Shown piece after piece: positions 1 through 10,030 of a DNA stretch of 40,157 nucleotides; position 1 is the first letter of the stretch, and each line of letters starts with the position of its first letter. The notes beneath the pieces were generated by a model. That model was not told the origin of the DNA. It worked only from the letters and a program-made list of their open reading frames with translations, and did not search any database. The stretch is taken from positions 1 through 40,157 of the forward strand of contig CAIUWO010000677.1 in assembly GCA_903902895.1 (NCBI GenBank), given 5' to 3'. Both the position numbers and the translations under genes were made by a program. Origin of the DNA: Candidatus Hydrogenedentota bacterium. GTDB taxonomy: Bacteria; Hydrogenedentota; Hydrogenedentia; Hydrogenedentales; CAITNO01.

Positions 1-1679
1 GCCAGGATGACGGTGCCGGCCTTCTTGATGTAGAGCCAGGTGCGCTCCCAGGTGTGGAGCAGGACGCCGCGCAGCACGGGCACATGGTAGGGCGGCAGTT
101 CCATCACGAAGGGGGTCTGCTCGCCGCGTATCACGAAGCGGCGCAGCGCCCAGGCGGCGGACAGCGCCACCAGCCATGAAATCGCCCAGAGCAGCAGCAT
201 CATCTGCGTGCGGCTTGCGGGGAAGAAGGCGGCGATGAGCACGGCGTAGACGGGCATCTTGGCGCCGCAGTTCATGAACGGCGCCACCAGCATCGTCACC
301 AGCCGGTCCTTCTCCTCGCGCAGCGTGCGCGTGGCCATGATGCCCGGCACGGCGCAGCCGCCCGCGCCCAGGCCGCCGGACACGATGAGCGCCAGGATGG
401 AGTTGCCCTGCATGCCAAACATGCGCAGCAGCCGGTCCAGAATGAAGGCGACCCGCGCGATGTAGCCGCTGTCCTCCAGCGCCGAGATGAACAGGAACAT
501 GAAGAAGATGAGCGGCACGAAGCCCAGCACGCCGCCCACGCCGCGCACCAGCGCGGCGTCAAACAGCGAGTGCAGCATGGGCATGCCCTGCTGCGCCGGG
601 GCCAGCAGGTCGGACAGGCGCGCGAAGGCCCAGTTGATCAGCCCCGTGGGGCTGACCCAGCCGCCAAACCACGGCAGCCACGCCCATTCGTCGGACAGTT
701 TGAACACCCAGAAGAACAGGGCCGTGACCACGCCCACCAGGATCACCGGGCCCAGCACCCGGCCGCACACCACGTTGTCGATGCGGTCGGTCAGGTCCAC
801 GCGCGACTGGACCGAGCGCGACACGCACTGCCGCACCGCGCCCGCCGCCACGCCGTAGCGGCGCTCGGCGATGATGGTGGCCGTGTCGTCGCCGTAGTGC
901 TTCTCAATCCGCGACACGGCCCCGTCCGCCGCCGCCGCGATGACCCCGCGCCGCGCGCCCGCCATCAGGCGCACCCGCGCCGCGGTCACCGGGTCCTTTT
1001 CGAGCAGCTTCACCGCCAGCCAGGCCGGCTCGAAACGCCGGTCAAGCCGCGTGTTGTCGGTGATGGCCTTGGCCAGCGCCTCAATCTCCTCATCCACCTG
1101 GTGCCCGTAGTGCAGGGCATGGGGAAGCGCGCCCAGTTTGCCGTCCAGCACGGCGGCGCAGGTTTCTATCAGCTCGTCCACCCCCCGGCCCCGGCTGCCG
1201 ACCGTGGCCACCACGGGCACACCGAGCAGCAGCGACAGCCGCGCCCGGTCTATCTGGATGCCCCGGCTTTCCGCCACGTCGGTCATGTTCAGCGCGATCA
1301 CCAGCGGCACGCGCATTTCCATAAGCTGCACCGCAAGGTACAGGTTGCGCTCCAGGTTGGACGCGTCCACCACGTCCACCACCAGCGCGGGCTCCTCGTC
1401 AATGATGAAATCGCGCGCGACGCGCTCCTCCAGCGAATAGGCCGTCAGCGAGTAGGTGCCCGGCAAATCGACCACGGGGATGCGCCGGTCGCCGTGGCGC
1501 ACCACCCCCTCCTTGTGCTCCACGGTCACGCCCGGATAATTGCCCACCTGCTGCGAGGCGCCCGTCAGCCGGTTGAACAGGCTTGTCTTGCCCGAATTGG
1601 GATTGCCCGCAATGGCGATGATTTGCCGCCGGGTGTTCGCCGCGGGCGACGCCGCCTCCGGCAGCTGCGGGACGGTCAT
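1..1679 (-). CDS. feoB: Ferrous iron transport protein B, C-terminus truncated by window edge
   Basis: Own reverse translation from 1679: [58 protein letters not shown]...[17 protein letters not shown]1 ([12 protein letters not shown]), G3 (DLPGTYSL) and later [15 protein letters not shown] segment. Missing from ORF track because the ORF has no stop inside the window. Confidence 0.96.
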   Translation of the reverse strand, partial: MTVPQLPEAASPAANTRRQIIAIAGNPNSGKTSLFNRLTGASQQVGNYPGVTVEHKEGVVRHGDRRIPVVDLPGTYSLTAYSLEERVARDFIIDEEPALVVDVVDASNLERNLYLAVQLMEMRVPLVIALNMTDVAESRGIQIDRARLSLLLGVPVVATVGSRGRGVDELIETCAAVLDGKLGALPHALHYGHQVDEEIEALAKAITDNTRLDRRFEPAWLAVKLLEKDPVTAARVRLMAGARRGVIAAAADGAVSRIEKHYGDDTATIIAERRYGVAAGAVRQCVSRSVQSRVDLTDRIDNVVCGRVLGPVILVGVVTALFFWVFKLSDEWAWLPWFGGWVSPTGLINWAFARLSDLLAPAQQGMPMLHSLFDAALVRGVGGVLGFVPLIFFMFLFISALEDSGYIARVAFILDRLLRMFGMQGNSILALIVSGGLGAGGCAVPGIMATRTLREEKDRLVTMLVAPFMNCGAKMPVYAVLIAAFFPASRTQMMLLLWAISWLVALSAAWALRRFVIRGEQTPFVMELPPYHVPVLRGVLLHTWERTWLYIKKAGTVIL

Positions 1680-1927
1680 GACTCCTCCGGTTCCACTTCG
1701 ATTTCGCGCGCCTCGTTCATGCGCAGGGCTAGCCGGTAGTTGAGTATGGCGATTTCCACGGGGTCCCCCATCGGCGCGTGCCGCTCCACCCGCACCAGCG
1801 CGCCCCGGGTGATGCCCATGTCCAGCAGCCGCTGGCGGATGCCCTTGGAACCCGTGCTGTGAATGCGCACAATGCGCGCGCTTTGACCGCTGGTCAGGTC
1901 AAACAGGGTGACTGCGGCGGTCTTCAT
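1676..1927 (-). CDS. feoA: FeoA family protein (SH3-like)
   Basis: [80 protein letters not shown]; 4-bp ATGA overlaps with both feoB and the upstream small ORF. Confidence 0.93.
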   Translation of the reverse strand: MKTAAVTLFDLTSGQSARIVRIHSTGSKGIRQRLLDMGITRGALVRVERHAPMGDPVEIAILNYRLALRMNEAREIEVEPEES

Positions 1928-2106
1928 TTTCCGTCCTCCGGCCCGGGTGGGCAACACCCTTTTGGGCTGTGGGCGGGGCAGTTTCCACAAGAGCCGCAGT
2001 CCGGTTCCGGCGCGCGCAGCGACCGAAAGACATACCGCGCCACGACCGTAGCGGCTACGGCCACCAGAAGGGCGGTGATGAGCAGCTCAACAACATTCAT
2101 ATGCAT
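1924..2106 (-). CDS. FeoB-associated Cys-rich single-TM protein
   Basis: [60 protein letters not shown]: one TM followed by CxxCxxCP...CC; position directly upstream of feoA. Confidence 0.85.
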   Translation of the reverse strand: MHMNVVELLITALLVAVAATVVARYVFRSLRAPEPDCGSCGNCPAHSPKGCCPPGPEDGK

Positions 2107-2158
2107 GACTGTCCCGATTGCGTACATGCGCAATCATTGGTTCATTAGGCTAAACAAA

Positions 2159-2188
2159 ATTATAGCGCCAATGATTGCCGTGTGTCAA
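2159..2188 (-). promoter_or_regulatory. Sigma70-type promoter for feo operon
   Basis: Minus strand TTGACA (2188-2183), 18-bp spacer, TATAAT (2164-2159); an 11-bp inverted repeat has one arm in the spacer. Confidence 0.7.
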
Positions 2189-2273
2189 AATGAGGGGGAA
2201 AGGCCAGAAAAAACGGCAGGATTGCGGGTTTACACCGGGATTGGGGAGGCTTTCCGACAGATACATCACCCGC

Positions 2274-2579
2274 CTACCAGCCTGCATCCTCAGGGAAACA
2301 GTTGGCAAACTTCACGCTGCTACGCGGTTCGGCCATCATGTCGGCGACGGTATTGCGCCAAAGTATGTAGTGGGTGCTTTCCTTGTGCGCGGCGGGGGCT
2401 TCCGGGGTGCGGTAGGCTTCTACGAGCACAAAGTGGGTGGGGTCGGCCGTGTCCTGCATCACGTCAAAGCGGGCAATGCCGGGCTCGTTGACGCTTTGGC
2501 GGGCGTTGGCAATGGAGGCCGCGCGAAACGCGTCCACACACTCCGGCTTTACGCGCACCCGCACGTGCACGACCAGCAT
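2274..2579 (-). CDS. Antibiotic biosynthesis monooxygenase (ABM) domain protein
   Basis: [82 protein letters not shown]: typical YgiN/LsrG-like ABM pattern. ORF-track start (2825) is too long. Confidence 0.85.
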   Translation of the reverse strand: MLVVHVRVRVKPECVDAFRAASIANARQSVNEPGIARFDVMQDTADPTHFVLVEAYRTPEAPAAHKESTHYILWRNTVADMMAEPRSSVKFANCFPEDAGW

Positions 2580-2584
2580 GGCGG

Positions 2585-2953
2585 TCAGGACGCCTCGTTG
2601 TCGGGGGCGTCCAGATCGTGGTGCACGAAGTGGTTGATGGCGTCCTGATCTTCCGTCGTCAGGCGGGTGAAAAGGATGGCCACCCGGAAGTGGTCGTCGC
2701 CGCATTCGTCGGCCTCGCAGCGCACGACCACGCCCTCGGCGTCGATGCGGTGGTCGAAGGGTTTGGGCAGTTCGAGCGCGATGCCGATCTTGGTCATGAG
2801 CGGCACGGGACGGACGGTGTGGCACAGGACGCCGGCACCGCTGATGTTGTCCACATGGTTCAACAGGCCCGGACCGGCATCATCCAGAATGATGCTGACC
2901 CCGCGCCGGGACCGCGGATACCGTCTTCTGTCGTCTGCCGAGTCAGCGTGCAT
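2585..2953 (-). CDS. PilZ domain protein
   Basis: [17 protein letters not shown]...[13 protein letters not shown]...IGIALELP...[39 protein letters not shown]; RxxxR plus (D/N)xSxxG pattern. Confidence 0.8.
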   Translation of the reverse strand: MHADSADDRRRYPRSRRGVSIILDDAGPGLLNHVDNISGAGVLCHTVRPVPLMTKIGIALELPKPFDHRIDAEGVVVRCEADECGDDHFRVAILFTRLTTEDQDAINHFVHHDLDAPDNEAS

Positions 2954-3090
2954 GATTGTGCTCCCATCGCGTCCAGTCAAAAACTATGCCGCCTCCGCGC
3001 GCCGCAGAACCGAACATCCCCATAATCATAACCGTAGAGGGGACTTTTTTCAATGACCCCGTCGGTGATAGGCTGGTGCCCGGGAAAACC

Positions 3091-4791
3091 ATGAACGAAC
3101 GCACCACACGCATTGTCCGGTCAATAGACACCGCGGCGCCGGTCCTGCTGGCGCTGGCCATGACCGCCTACTGCCTGGTGTTTGCGCTCCGAACAACCGC
3201 CGGGGTGCAGTGGCCCTACGAGTGGGACGCGTTTCGCGACATTGGCGCGGCGCAGACGATGCTCGACGGCCGCTATCCGGAAGACCCGATTCTGCTCGGC
3301 AAGACCCTGTGGTACAACCCCCTGACGGCGGTCTGCAACGCGGTCTTTTCGGCGGCGACCGGGGTGCCGCTGCCGCGCGCAAACGTCCTGCTCGGCCCCT
3401 GGCTGCAACTGCTGACGCCGGCGGGCTTCTTTGTGCTGGCATGGGTGCTCTTTGGCCGCTGGACGGCGGTGCTGGCGCTGGCGGCCTTCCTCTTCGGCAA
3501 GACGGGCGGCGTCTCGGCGGCGAACTGCGCCACCTATTCGCCCTGGCTGCTCGCCCTGGTGTTTGCGCAGGGATTCTTCTATCTCACGCTTGCAGGATTC
3601 ATTCTTGTCCGGCGGCGGCGTCCGGCGGGCATTGCCTGGCACGCCCTGGTGGGACTGCTGCTGGGGCTGACCTTCATGACCCACACTGCGCCCGCCATCA
3701 ACGCGGGCGGCATAATGGCCGTCATCACCGCCGCCGGGGCATGGGGCGCGGCGCGCCGCGGCGGGTTGCGCGCCGCGTGGCGCGAGGCGGCGGGGCCCTT
3801 TCTGGCGCTGCTGACCGTGGCGTTTGCCGTGAGCCTGCCCTACACCTGGTCCATCCTGCGCGACTACCATTTTCACGTGCGCAACCCGTGGCCGGGCCTC
3901 TATGCCTTGTCCTACGTGGAACTGGCCCAGCTTCCCGACCGGCTGCGGGAGGCGCTCAACTGGAAGAACCTCCTCGCTGTGGTGGGAGCCGGGGCGGTGC
4001 TGGCGCGGGCGGACTGGCGGCGCGCGTCGCTGGCGCCGTTCGCATGGCTGGCGCTGGCGGCGCTGTTCCTGGCACAGAACTACGCATCGCAGGCGCTGCT
4101 GCGCCGGGGCGTGGTCATGACGGCGCTGGTGCCGGGCCACCATGCGGCGGTCTATCTGTCCGCCGTGCGCTGGGTGTTCTTTGGCGCGGGCGCCGCGGCG
4201 CTGGGCCAATTGGCGGCGGGTCTGCTGCTGCGGGCGGCGGGGGGCCGAGGTGGCGCGGCGGGTGAGGGCGGCGGGGCAATCCTGATTAAAGGGGCCTGCT
4301 GCGCGGTCGTGCTGGCCGCGGTGGTGGCGGCGCTTTTTGCGCAGCGCCCCTACCGGGACTGGCCGGAAATGGCCATCACCCGGGACCGCGCGGGGTACGC
4401 GGCGGCCCACGAATCCAAGGCGGCCATGTATGCGTGGATACTGAAGCACACGCGGCCCGACGCGGTGTTCCTCACGGAGGACGACCCGGTGGGGCTGCAG
4501 GTGGTCATGCCGGCCGCCCGCAAACTGGCGGGGGCCATGCTGCTGTATCTGAACCCCTACGTTGACGCGGGCTCCCTGCTGGACGACCAGCGCAAAATGC
4601 TTCAGGCCATGCGCGACGGCGATGCCGGACAGTTTTACGAATGCGCCGCAAGGCGCGGGGTGACCCATTTTCTGGGCCGGGAGAAAGGGTCCGACGGCGC
4701 CCCCGCCGCGGCGCCCCGCTTCTTCCGGGAAGTCTACCGCTCGGACGGGCTGGTGGCCTGTGAGCTCGAGCCCGCCCCCGCGGGCGGCTGA
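3091..4791 (+). CDS. Multi-TM GT-C-like membrane glycosyltransferase-type protein
   Basis: MNERTTRIVRSIDTAAPVLLALAMTAYCLVFALRTTAGVQWPYEWDAFRDIGAAQTMLDGRYPEDPILLGKTLWYNPL...; many hydrophobic segments, acidic residues in first loop, C-terminal soluble region. Confidence 0.6.
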   Translation: MNERTTRIVRSIDTAAPVLLALAMTAYCLVFALRTTAGVQWPYEWDAFRDIGAAQTMLDGRYPEDPILLGKTLWYNPLTAVCNAVFSAATGVPLPRANVLLGPWLQLLTPAGFFVLAWVLFGRWTAVLALAAFLFGKTGGVSAANCATYSPWLLALVFAQGFFYLTLAGFILVRRRRPAGIAWHALVGLLLGLTFMTHTAPAINAGGIMAVITAAGAWGAARRGGLRAAWREAAGPFLALLTVAFAVSLPYTWSILRDYHFHVRNPWPGLYALSYVELAQLPDRLREALNWKNLLAVVGAGAVLARADWRRASLAPFAWLALAALFLAQNYASQALLRRGVVMTALVPGHHAAVYLSAVRWVFFGAGAAALGQLAAGLLLRAAGGRGGAAGEGGGAILIKGACCAVVLAAVVAALFAQRPYRDWPEMAITRDRAGYAAAHESKAAMYAWILKHTRPDAVFLTEDDPVGLQVVMPAARKLAGAMLLYLNPYVDAGSLLDDQRKMLQAMRDGDAGQFYECAARRGVTHFLGREKGSDGAPAAAPRFFREVYRSDGLVACELEPAPAGG

Positions 4792-7436
4792 CCCCCGGGA
4801 CACAGCCGGTCCAGCGTCTCCAGCAGGGATGCCGGGAGCGGCGCGCCGCCCGACAGTTTGCCGTAGCTTTCCATCGCGGCGGCGCGGTCATGGCGCACAT
4901 AGAGCGCATCAATCAGGGGGTTGATCACGGCGCGGATATTCGGGTCGCCTTCGGCGATCTTCCGCAGCGCGCCGCCCGCCTCGGCATCCCGCCGCCCGTG
5001 CGACAGAATGCGCCACATCAGCAGGTTAAACTGCGGGTCCGCCGGTATTCTTTCCAGCAGGAGCCCCATCTCCGCCTCGGCTTCGTCCCATTTTCCCAGC
5101 CGCATCAGCGCTTCCACGCGCAGGCACAGCAGGTCGTCGGCCTGCGGCGTCTGTTTCAACCGTTCGGCGACAAGCGCCAGCGCGCGCCCGGCGTCGCCGC
5201 ATTCAACGTGTGCCTCCGCCAGCCTGAACGCAAGCATGGCGTCAAGGGGATCATGCGGATAGCCCTGCTCCAGCACCCGAAGCGCGTCGGAACAGCGTCC
5301 CATGCGGAGATAAGTATCGCCGAGGGCGTGATAGATGCACCCGAGCTGGACCGGGTCCAGCGCCACGGCGCGTTCCAGGTTTGGAAGGGCGTCGCCGCCG
5401 CGCCCATCGTCATAATACTGCCTGCCCAGATAGGCGTACCCCTGCGAATAGTCCGGAAAGGCTCTGATCATCCGGCCCGCGATATCCCGCAACTCGTCAA
5501 ATTGCCCGCGCTCAAGGAGGGACTGAAGCACCTGGCGCAGCACGGGAACGCGCTCGGGGGCGTTCTTGATGCGGCCAAGAGCGTGCTCGGCCAGCGGGGC
5601 AAAATCGCCCTGACCGGAAAGGCCGCGCTGCAGGAGGACGAGGTCCACCAGGTGGGCGGGAAAGCGGGCCAGCGCCTCGTCAAGAACGGCCGCGGCCAGT
5701 TCCACCCGCCCCCGCCGCGCCAGGTCCACACCAAGCCGCAGGTATCCCCCGCCCTCCTGGTCGGACCGGGTGCGCATGGCCTCCTGGAAAGCCGCGATGG
5801 CGGGGTCGGCGGGGTGGTCCGCCATGGCGCGGGCCACATCGAGCAATGCGGGCGGGGCGGTCTCAACCGTTCCCCGCGCGGCGCCCGGGGGGGATGCAAT
5901 GCGGAAAAGCTCAAGCACCCGCTCTCCGGGGAATTCAGTCCTTTCCAGAAGCACGCCGCGCGGCGCGGCGGCGGACTCGAAGCGGCCTGCCTGTCCGTGT
6001 ATGGCGTCGACCAGCACGGCCCAGCAGGATGGGTTTGCGCCGGGTTCAACGGCGGAAATGGCCCCCGCGAGAAAGACCGCCATCTCGGCCATGGCCTCCG
6101 GTTCAAGCACGGCCGTGACACTGCGGTCCTGGGACGGCAGGTTTGCCTCGAAAATGGGCTTCCAGAAGACACCCTGCACCAGTGTTATGGCCCGCACGCC
6201 GTCGGCGGCCTCAATCATTCTTCCGGCCTGTTTCCAGTCGGTGCGGGTCTGCGGCGGCAGGGCAAGCGACAGCTGCCAGGCGTAGACGGTTATCAGGAGT
6301 GCCACGCACAGGGCGCGGACGCGTCCCGGCAGCCATGCCATGAGCCCGCCAAGGAGCAGATAAAGCGCGAGCGAGGCATGGGTCAGATAGCGCGAGGCAT
6401 AGACCGGTTTCCACGCGAAGGATAGCGCCACCATCAGGGCCGGCGGGACCACGGCCCAAAGCACAAGATATCCCGTGCGCGCGACCCGCGCGGGAAGCCG
6501 TTTGAAGAGCCGCAGGACACCCCACAGCAGGGCCGCGGAAAACGCCCCGGCTATCAGGGTGTCGGCAAAGGGGTGCGCGGCGACAACGGCACGGCGCACC
6601 ACCTCCGGCGCGAAAAACCATGCGCGGCCCGAGGGGAAATAGGCCGAGGAGGACCAGTGCACCGCATCGCCCGCAATGAGATTGCGCACGATGAGCGCCA
6701 GGCCGGGCATGGTGTAGTAGTCATGCAACTCCTGCGGCTGCGGGGCGATTCCGGACATCCAGACCACCACGGGAAGCAGCAGCAGCCCCTGCGCGCCCAG
6801 CCAAAACAGCAGTGTGCGCCAACGGACACCCGGGGTGAAAAGCAGCCACAGCGCCTGAACCGGCCAGAGAAACACGGCGAAGTAGTGGCTCCACACCAGC
6901 GCGGCGTTGGCCGCGAGATTGACCGCCCACCAGCGCCGCCGTCCAGTGCGGGCGGCCCGCAGCAGGGACAGACTCGAGAGCGCGGCAAAGAGGGCCACAA
7001 AGGCGTACATGCGCGCCTCCTGCGCCTGAAACAGGTGCGCGGGCGACATCGCGGCGCACAGCGCCGCGATGAGTCCGGCGATGCGCGCCTTCCGGGGGCT
7101 GTCGGGCCAGATTTCGCGCGCAAGCAAAGCGAGCATGAGGATCAGCGCCGTTCCGGCCAGCGCGCTGAGCAGGCGCACCGCGGCGATGCCCGTTCCGAAC
7201 AGGCCTGACCAAAGGTAAAACAGCAGCGGTGCCAGCGGGGCGCCGTAGGGGTACAGGGCGCGCTGCTCAATCAGAAATTGATGCAGTCCGCGGGTGTGCA
7301 GCGCGCCGGTGCACGCATACTCCTCCAAGTCGACCGACTCCGCGCCGATCCCGGCCAGTCGCAACACCGCGCCGCCCGCCACAATCGCGGCAAGCGTCCA
7401 CGCCCAGGAGCGGCTGCTGTCCGCATCACCGTTCAT
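4734..7436 (-). CDS. GT39/PMT-like membrane glycosyltransferase with C-terminal TPR repeats
   Basis: MNGDADSSRSWAWTLAAIVAGGAVLRLAGIGAESVDLEEYACTGALHTRG...ARMYAFVALFAALSSLSLLRAARTGRRRWWAVNLAANAALVWSHYFAVFL; C-terminal TPRs (YAYLGRQYYDDGRGGDALPNLERAVALDP; LGDTYLRMGRCSDALRVLEQGYPHDP). Confidence 0.75.
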   Translation of the reverse strand: MNGDADSSRSWAWTLAAIVAGGAVLRLAGIGAESVDLEEYACTGALHTRGLHQFLIEQRALYPYGAPLAPLLFYLWSGLFGTGIAAVRLLSALAGTALILMLALLAREIWPDSPRKARIAGLIAALCAAMSPAHLFQAQEARMYAFVALFAALSSLSLLRAARTGRRRWWAVNLAANAALVWSHYFAVFLWPVQALWLLFTPGVRWRTLLFWLGAQGLLLLPVVVWMSGIAPQPQELHDYYTMPGLALIVRNLIAGDAVHWSSSAYFPSGRAWFFAPEVVRRAVVAAHPFADTLIAGAFSAALLWGVLRLFKRLPARVARTGYLVLWAVVPPALMVALSFAWKPVYASRYLTHASLALYLLLGGLMAWLPGRVRALCVALLITVYAWQLSLALPPQTRTDWKQAGRMIEAADGVRAITLVQGVFWKPIFEANLPSQDRSVTAVLEPEAMAEMAVFLAGAISAVEPGANPSCWAVLVDAIHGQAGRFESAAAPRGVLLERTEFPGERVLELFRIASPPGAARGTVETAPPALLDVARAMADHPADPAIAAFQEAMRTRSDQEGGGYLRLGVDLARRGRVELAAAVLDEALARFPAHLVDLVLLQRGLSGQGDFAPLAEHALGRIKNAPERVPVLRQVLQSLLERGQFDELRDIAGRMIRAFPDYSQGYAYLGRQYYDDGRGGDALPNLERAVALDPVQLGCIYHALGDTYLRMGRCSDALRVLEQGYPHDPLDAMLAFRLAEAHVECGDAGRALALVAERLKQTPQADDLLCLRVEALMRLGKWDEAEAEMGLLLERIPADPQFNLLMWRILSHGRRDAEAGGALRKIAEGDPNIRAVINPLIDALYVRHDRAAAMESYGKLSGGAPLPASLLETLDRLCPGGQPPAGAGSSSQATSPSER

Positions 7437-9691
7437 GGGCCGCCTTCCTTCGCCTCGCGAAGCGTCTTTTCCGCGGCGCGCACCGCCGCGCGCGAGACGG
7501 GCGCGTTGCTGTCCCGGCACCAGCGGATATAGTTCCCCGCCCCGGTGAGGTCACCGCTCTTCAGCATCGTGCCAAGATAGGCGTCGCACAGATAGGAGCG
7601 CAGTCCGATCTTGTCCGTGACCGCCTGCAGCACCGCCCTGGCCTCGTCAAAGCGCCCCGCCTCGGACAGCGCCACGGCCAGTTTTGCCCGGGCGTAGGGC
7701 TGGTCGGCATGAACGCCGGCAATCTTTGTCCACAGCGCGGCGGCGTCCCAGCGGTCCGGCTGACGCCGCAGCAGCGCGTCTATCCCGTCATAGAGCGGCA
7801 AATCGGCGGGATGCCAGCGGAGCAGCCTTTCGTAGCGGGCCAGCGCCGAGTCGGGATTGCCCATGCGCGCCGCCATGTCCGCCCAGAGGCCGCCGAGCCG
7901 GCCCTCGAGCGCAATGGCGTTGTGCCTGCGGAAGGCGGCGGTGTCCCGGGGCAGCCACAGGTAGGGCAGCAGGCTCATGGGCGCCGTGTCGGTCACCCGG
8001 CAAAGGGCTTTTACGCATCCCCCATTCCCTTCGGCCACGGAGAGGCCGAGAAAACGCCCCCGATGCCAGGGAATGGGTCCGGTGTGAATGGTCAGCCTGC
8101 CCTCGGGCGGAAGAATGGCCGACGTCTCATAGACTGGAAAGAAGAAACGCACCATGCCGCCGTCCCCGTCCGGCGGCGGTTCCACGTTGATGGTGTGGGT
8201 GAAATTGTTGCCCGACACGCGCCGGTCATACTCGACCGTGACCGGGATAAGCTTTCCGCCCGTGTCGACGTCAACGGCCAGATACTCCCACGAAACCTCC
8301 ATGGGCGGTTTCGATTCCGAGTCCGCAAGGCCCTTCGGGCGCGCGGCGGGCCGGATCATCACGCGGCCGTCGGCGCTTTCACGCAGCGTTTCGACCGGTT
8401 CCAGCGCCGCGTCGGCGCAGGCGCGGACCATGCCGTCCACCCGCGCGTGCTGCCATGCCCGCGCCGCCGCCAGGGGCAGCGCAAGCGCGGCCGCGGCCAC
8501 GGCAATAAGCATGACCGCCCGGGTAACCCGCACGGCCGCCGCGCGCATCGGAAACGCCTTTGCATCTTCCGGCCCGCGCAGGCGCTGGAAGAGCGCAGCC
8601 AGGCCGCGGCCCGCCATGGCCAGCAAGAACGCGGCGGCCCACCAGGGCATGAACGCGAGATGAAATGCGTGCCGGTACTGGAAGAGCAGGCTTGTGTAGC
8701 CGCCGAAATAGAGCAGCGCGAACGCGGCGACGAGGGCGGCGCGCAGATCGCAGGCGCCAATGGCCGCGAGCGCGACGATGGCGTAAAGCAGGCCCCACCG
8801 GGCAAAGTGGGCCGCGGCGGGCGCATAGAGGCGCACCAGGCCCCGCGCAAAGTCATTGTCCATCCCCTTGACAAAGGCCATCTGCCTTGGAAACTCTTCC
8901 GGCACCCGGAACACGGCCAGCACGGCGGCATAGGCCCGGCCAATCAGGTCGCCGGGGAAATCGCGCGCCACCTCAAGGAACATGCGGCGGCCGGCCCGGC
9001 CATAGGCGGGGCTCAGATAGTTATCCATGGGATCGGTGTCGCCATGGCGGCGGGCATGGGCGTTGATGACCGAATGGACCAGATTGTCCGCGGGCGCGGG
9101 CAGCAGAGAGTAGGAGGCGCCGGAAAAGTCGAGCTTGGACTCCGTTTCCAACGACAGCCCCTGAAACAGGGTGTGGCTGGACACCGCGCCCTGCTCCGCG
9201 CTGATCGCGCGCAGGATCGGCGCGCCCGCAAGTAAAAAGACGGCGAGCATCACGGCCGGCGCCGCAGCGCGCATCCACCACCGCAGCGGCGCGGCGCCCC
9301 GGGCAAGCGCCGCGGCCGCCAGCGCGGGCGGCAGCGCAATCATGGCGTCCTGGCGGAAGCCCAGGCCGATTCCCAGCAGCAGACCCAGCACCGCCGAGAG
9401 GCCGAAGAGGCCGCGCCATGACCGGGGCTTCACGGCCAGCAGGGCCGCCAGATAGAGGGCGCCCAGAATGAAGGGTGCCTTCGAGAAATCACGGATGGAG
9501 ACCGTCATGGCAAGCATGGGCGGCGAGCACATGACCGCGAGGGAGAACAGCGCCGACAACAGACGGCCCATGCCGAGACGGAACAGGCCGTACAGAATCG
9601 CGGCGGCGGCCACGAACAGGACCAGCGGAACCAGCTTGACGCTCTGCCACGAGATGCCGAAACAGCGCCACACGACGCCCACCGCCGTCAT
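7433..9691 (-). CDS. Multi-TM GT-C-like protein with C-terminal TPRs, 3' part of a split gene
   Basis: Alternative start MTAVGVVWRCFGISW at 9691; YGLFRLGMGRLL...SIRDFSKAPFILG...GLGFRQDAMI aligns with YGLFRLGMNRWL...NMRDFSKAPFLLG...GMGFRQDAII of the 15515-18535 protein. Confidence 0.7.
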   Translation of the reverse strand: MTAVGVVWRCFGISWQSVKLVPLVLFVAAAAILYGLFRLGMGRLLSALFSLAVMCSPPMLAMTVSIRDFSKAPFILGALYLAALLAVKPRSWRGLFGLSAVLGLLLGIGLGFRQDAMIALPPALAAAALARGAAPLRWWMRAAAPAVMLAVFLLAGAPILRAISAEQGAVSSHTLFQGLSLETESKLDFSGASYSLLPAPADNLVHSVINAHARRHGDTDPMDNYLSPAYGRAGRRMFLEVARDFPGDLIGRAYAAVLAVFRVPEEFPRQMAFVKGMDNDFARGLVRLYAPAAAHFARWGLLYAIVALAAIGACDLRAALVAAFALLYFGGYTSLLFQYRHAFHLAFMPWWAAAFLLAMAGRGLAALFQRLRGPEDAKAFPMRAAAVRVTRAVMLIAVAAAALALPLAAARAWQHARVDGMVRACADAALEPVETLRESADGRVMIRPAARPKGLADSESKPPMEVSWEYLAVDVDTGGKLIPVTVEYDRRVSGNNFTHTINVEPPPDGDGGMVRFFFPVYETSAILPPEGRLTIHTGPIPWHRGRFLGLSVAEGNGGCVKALCRVTDTAPMSLLPYLWLPRDTAAFRRHNAIALEGRLGGLWADMAARMGNPDSALARYERLLRWHPADLPLYDGIDALLRRQPDRWDAAALWTKIAGVHADQPYARAKLAVALSEAGRFDEARAVLQAVTDKIGLRSYLCDAYLGTMLKSGDLTGAGNYIRWCRDSNAPVSRAAVRAAEKTLREAKEGGP

Positions 9692-10026
9692 GAGTAGTAG
9701 TGGGACTGGCAGAAGGGGCTGAGTTGCCAGACGCCGAACTTGTCCGGAATGTCCGCGGGATTGAACACGGCCGTCTTCATCCGCAGAAAGTCGGACAGGG
9801 CCGGTATGTCCATCTCGACGGGGCACACCATGCCCTTTCCCGAAGCGAACATGACGGAGGGCGTGAACCAGACCAGCTCGTTTGAATGGTCCGGACCCAG
9901 GGGACCGACCACGGCGAACAGAAACACCCCGCCCGCCGCCGCCGCGGCAAGCATGACCAGGAGAAGCGTCAGCCCGCCCGCGTGCCGGGACAGGAAAGCG
10001 CAGACTTTTTTGAAACCATCGTTCAT
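9688..10026 (-). CDS. N-terminal part of the split GT-C-like protein
   Basis: MNDGFKKVCAFLSRHAGGLTLLLVMLAAAAAGGVFLFAVVGPLGPDHSNELVWFTPSVMFASGKGMVCPVEMDIPALSDFLRMKTAVFNPADIPDKFG corresponds in position and pattern to the N-terminus of the 1006-aa paralogue (...ISCPTTFLAQPLMMAAGRGSFHPVIESVPGLLAFLEHTTATFDPDTLPARIP). Confidence 0.65.
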   Translation of the reverse strand: MNDGFKKVCAFLSRHAGGLTLLLVMLAAAAAGGVFLFAVVGPLGPDHSNELVWFTPSVMFASGKGMVCPVEMDIPALSDFLRMKTAVFNPADIPDKFGVWQLSPFCQSHYYS

Positions 10027-10030
10027 GCCG

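Noticed and set aside
570-1739. 389-aa plus-strand ORF over feoB/feoA
   Set aside because: Arg/His/Gly/Pro-rich translation antisense to clearly conserved feoB; typical high-GC shadow ORF.
3121-4803. 560-aa minus-strand ORF opposite the GT-C-like gene
   Set aside because: No domain pattern, Arg/Gln/His-rich; the plus frame shows coherent TM segments.
7229-9235. 668-aa plus-strand ORF
   Set aside because: Antisense shadow of the GT-C/TPR genes; low-complexity basic composition.
9688-9826. Upstream extension of the 797-aa ORF (MPRRDGHTGPVRLSADEDGRVQ...)
   Set aside because: Out of frame with the paralogue-supported N-terminus encoded by 9688-10026; not real coding sequence.
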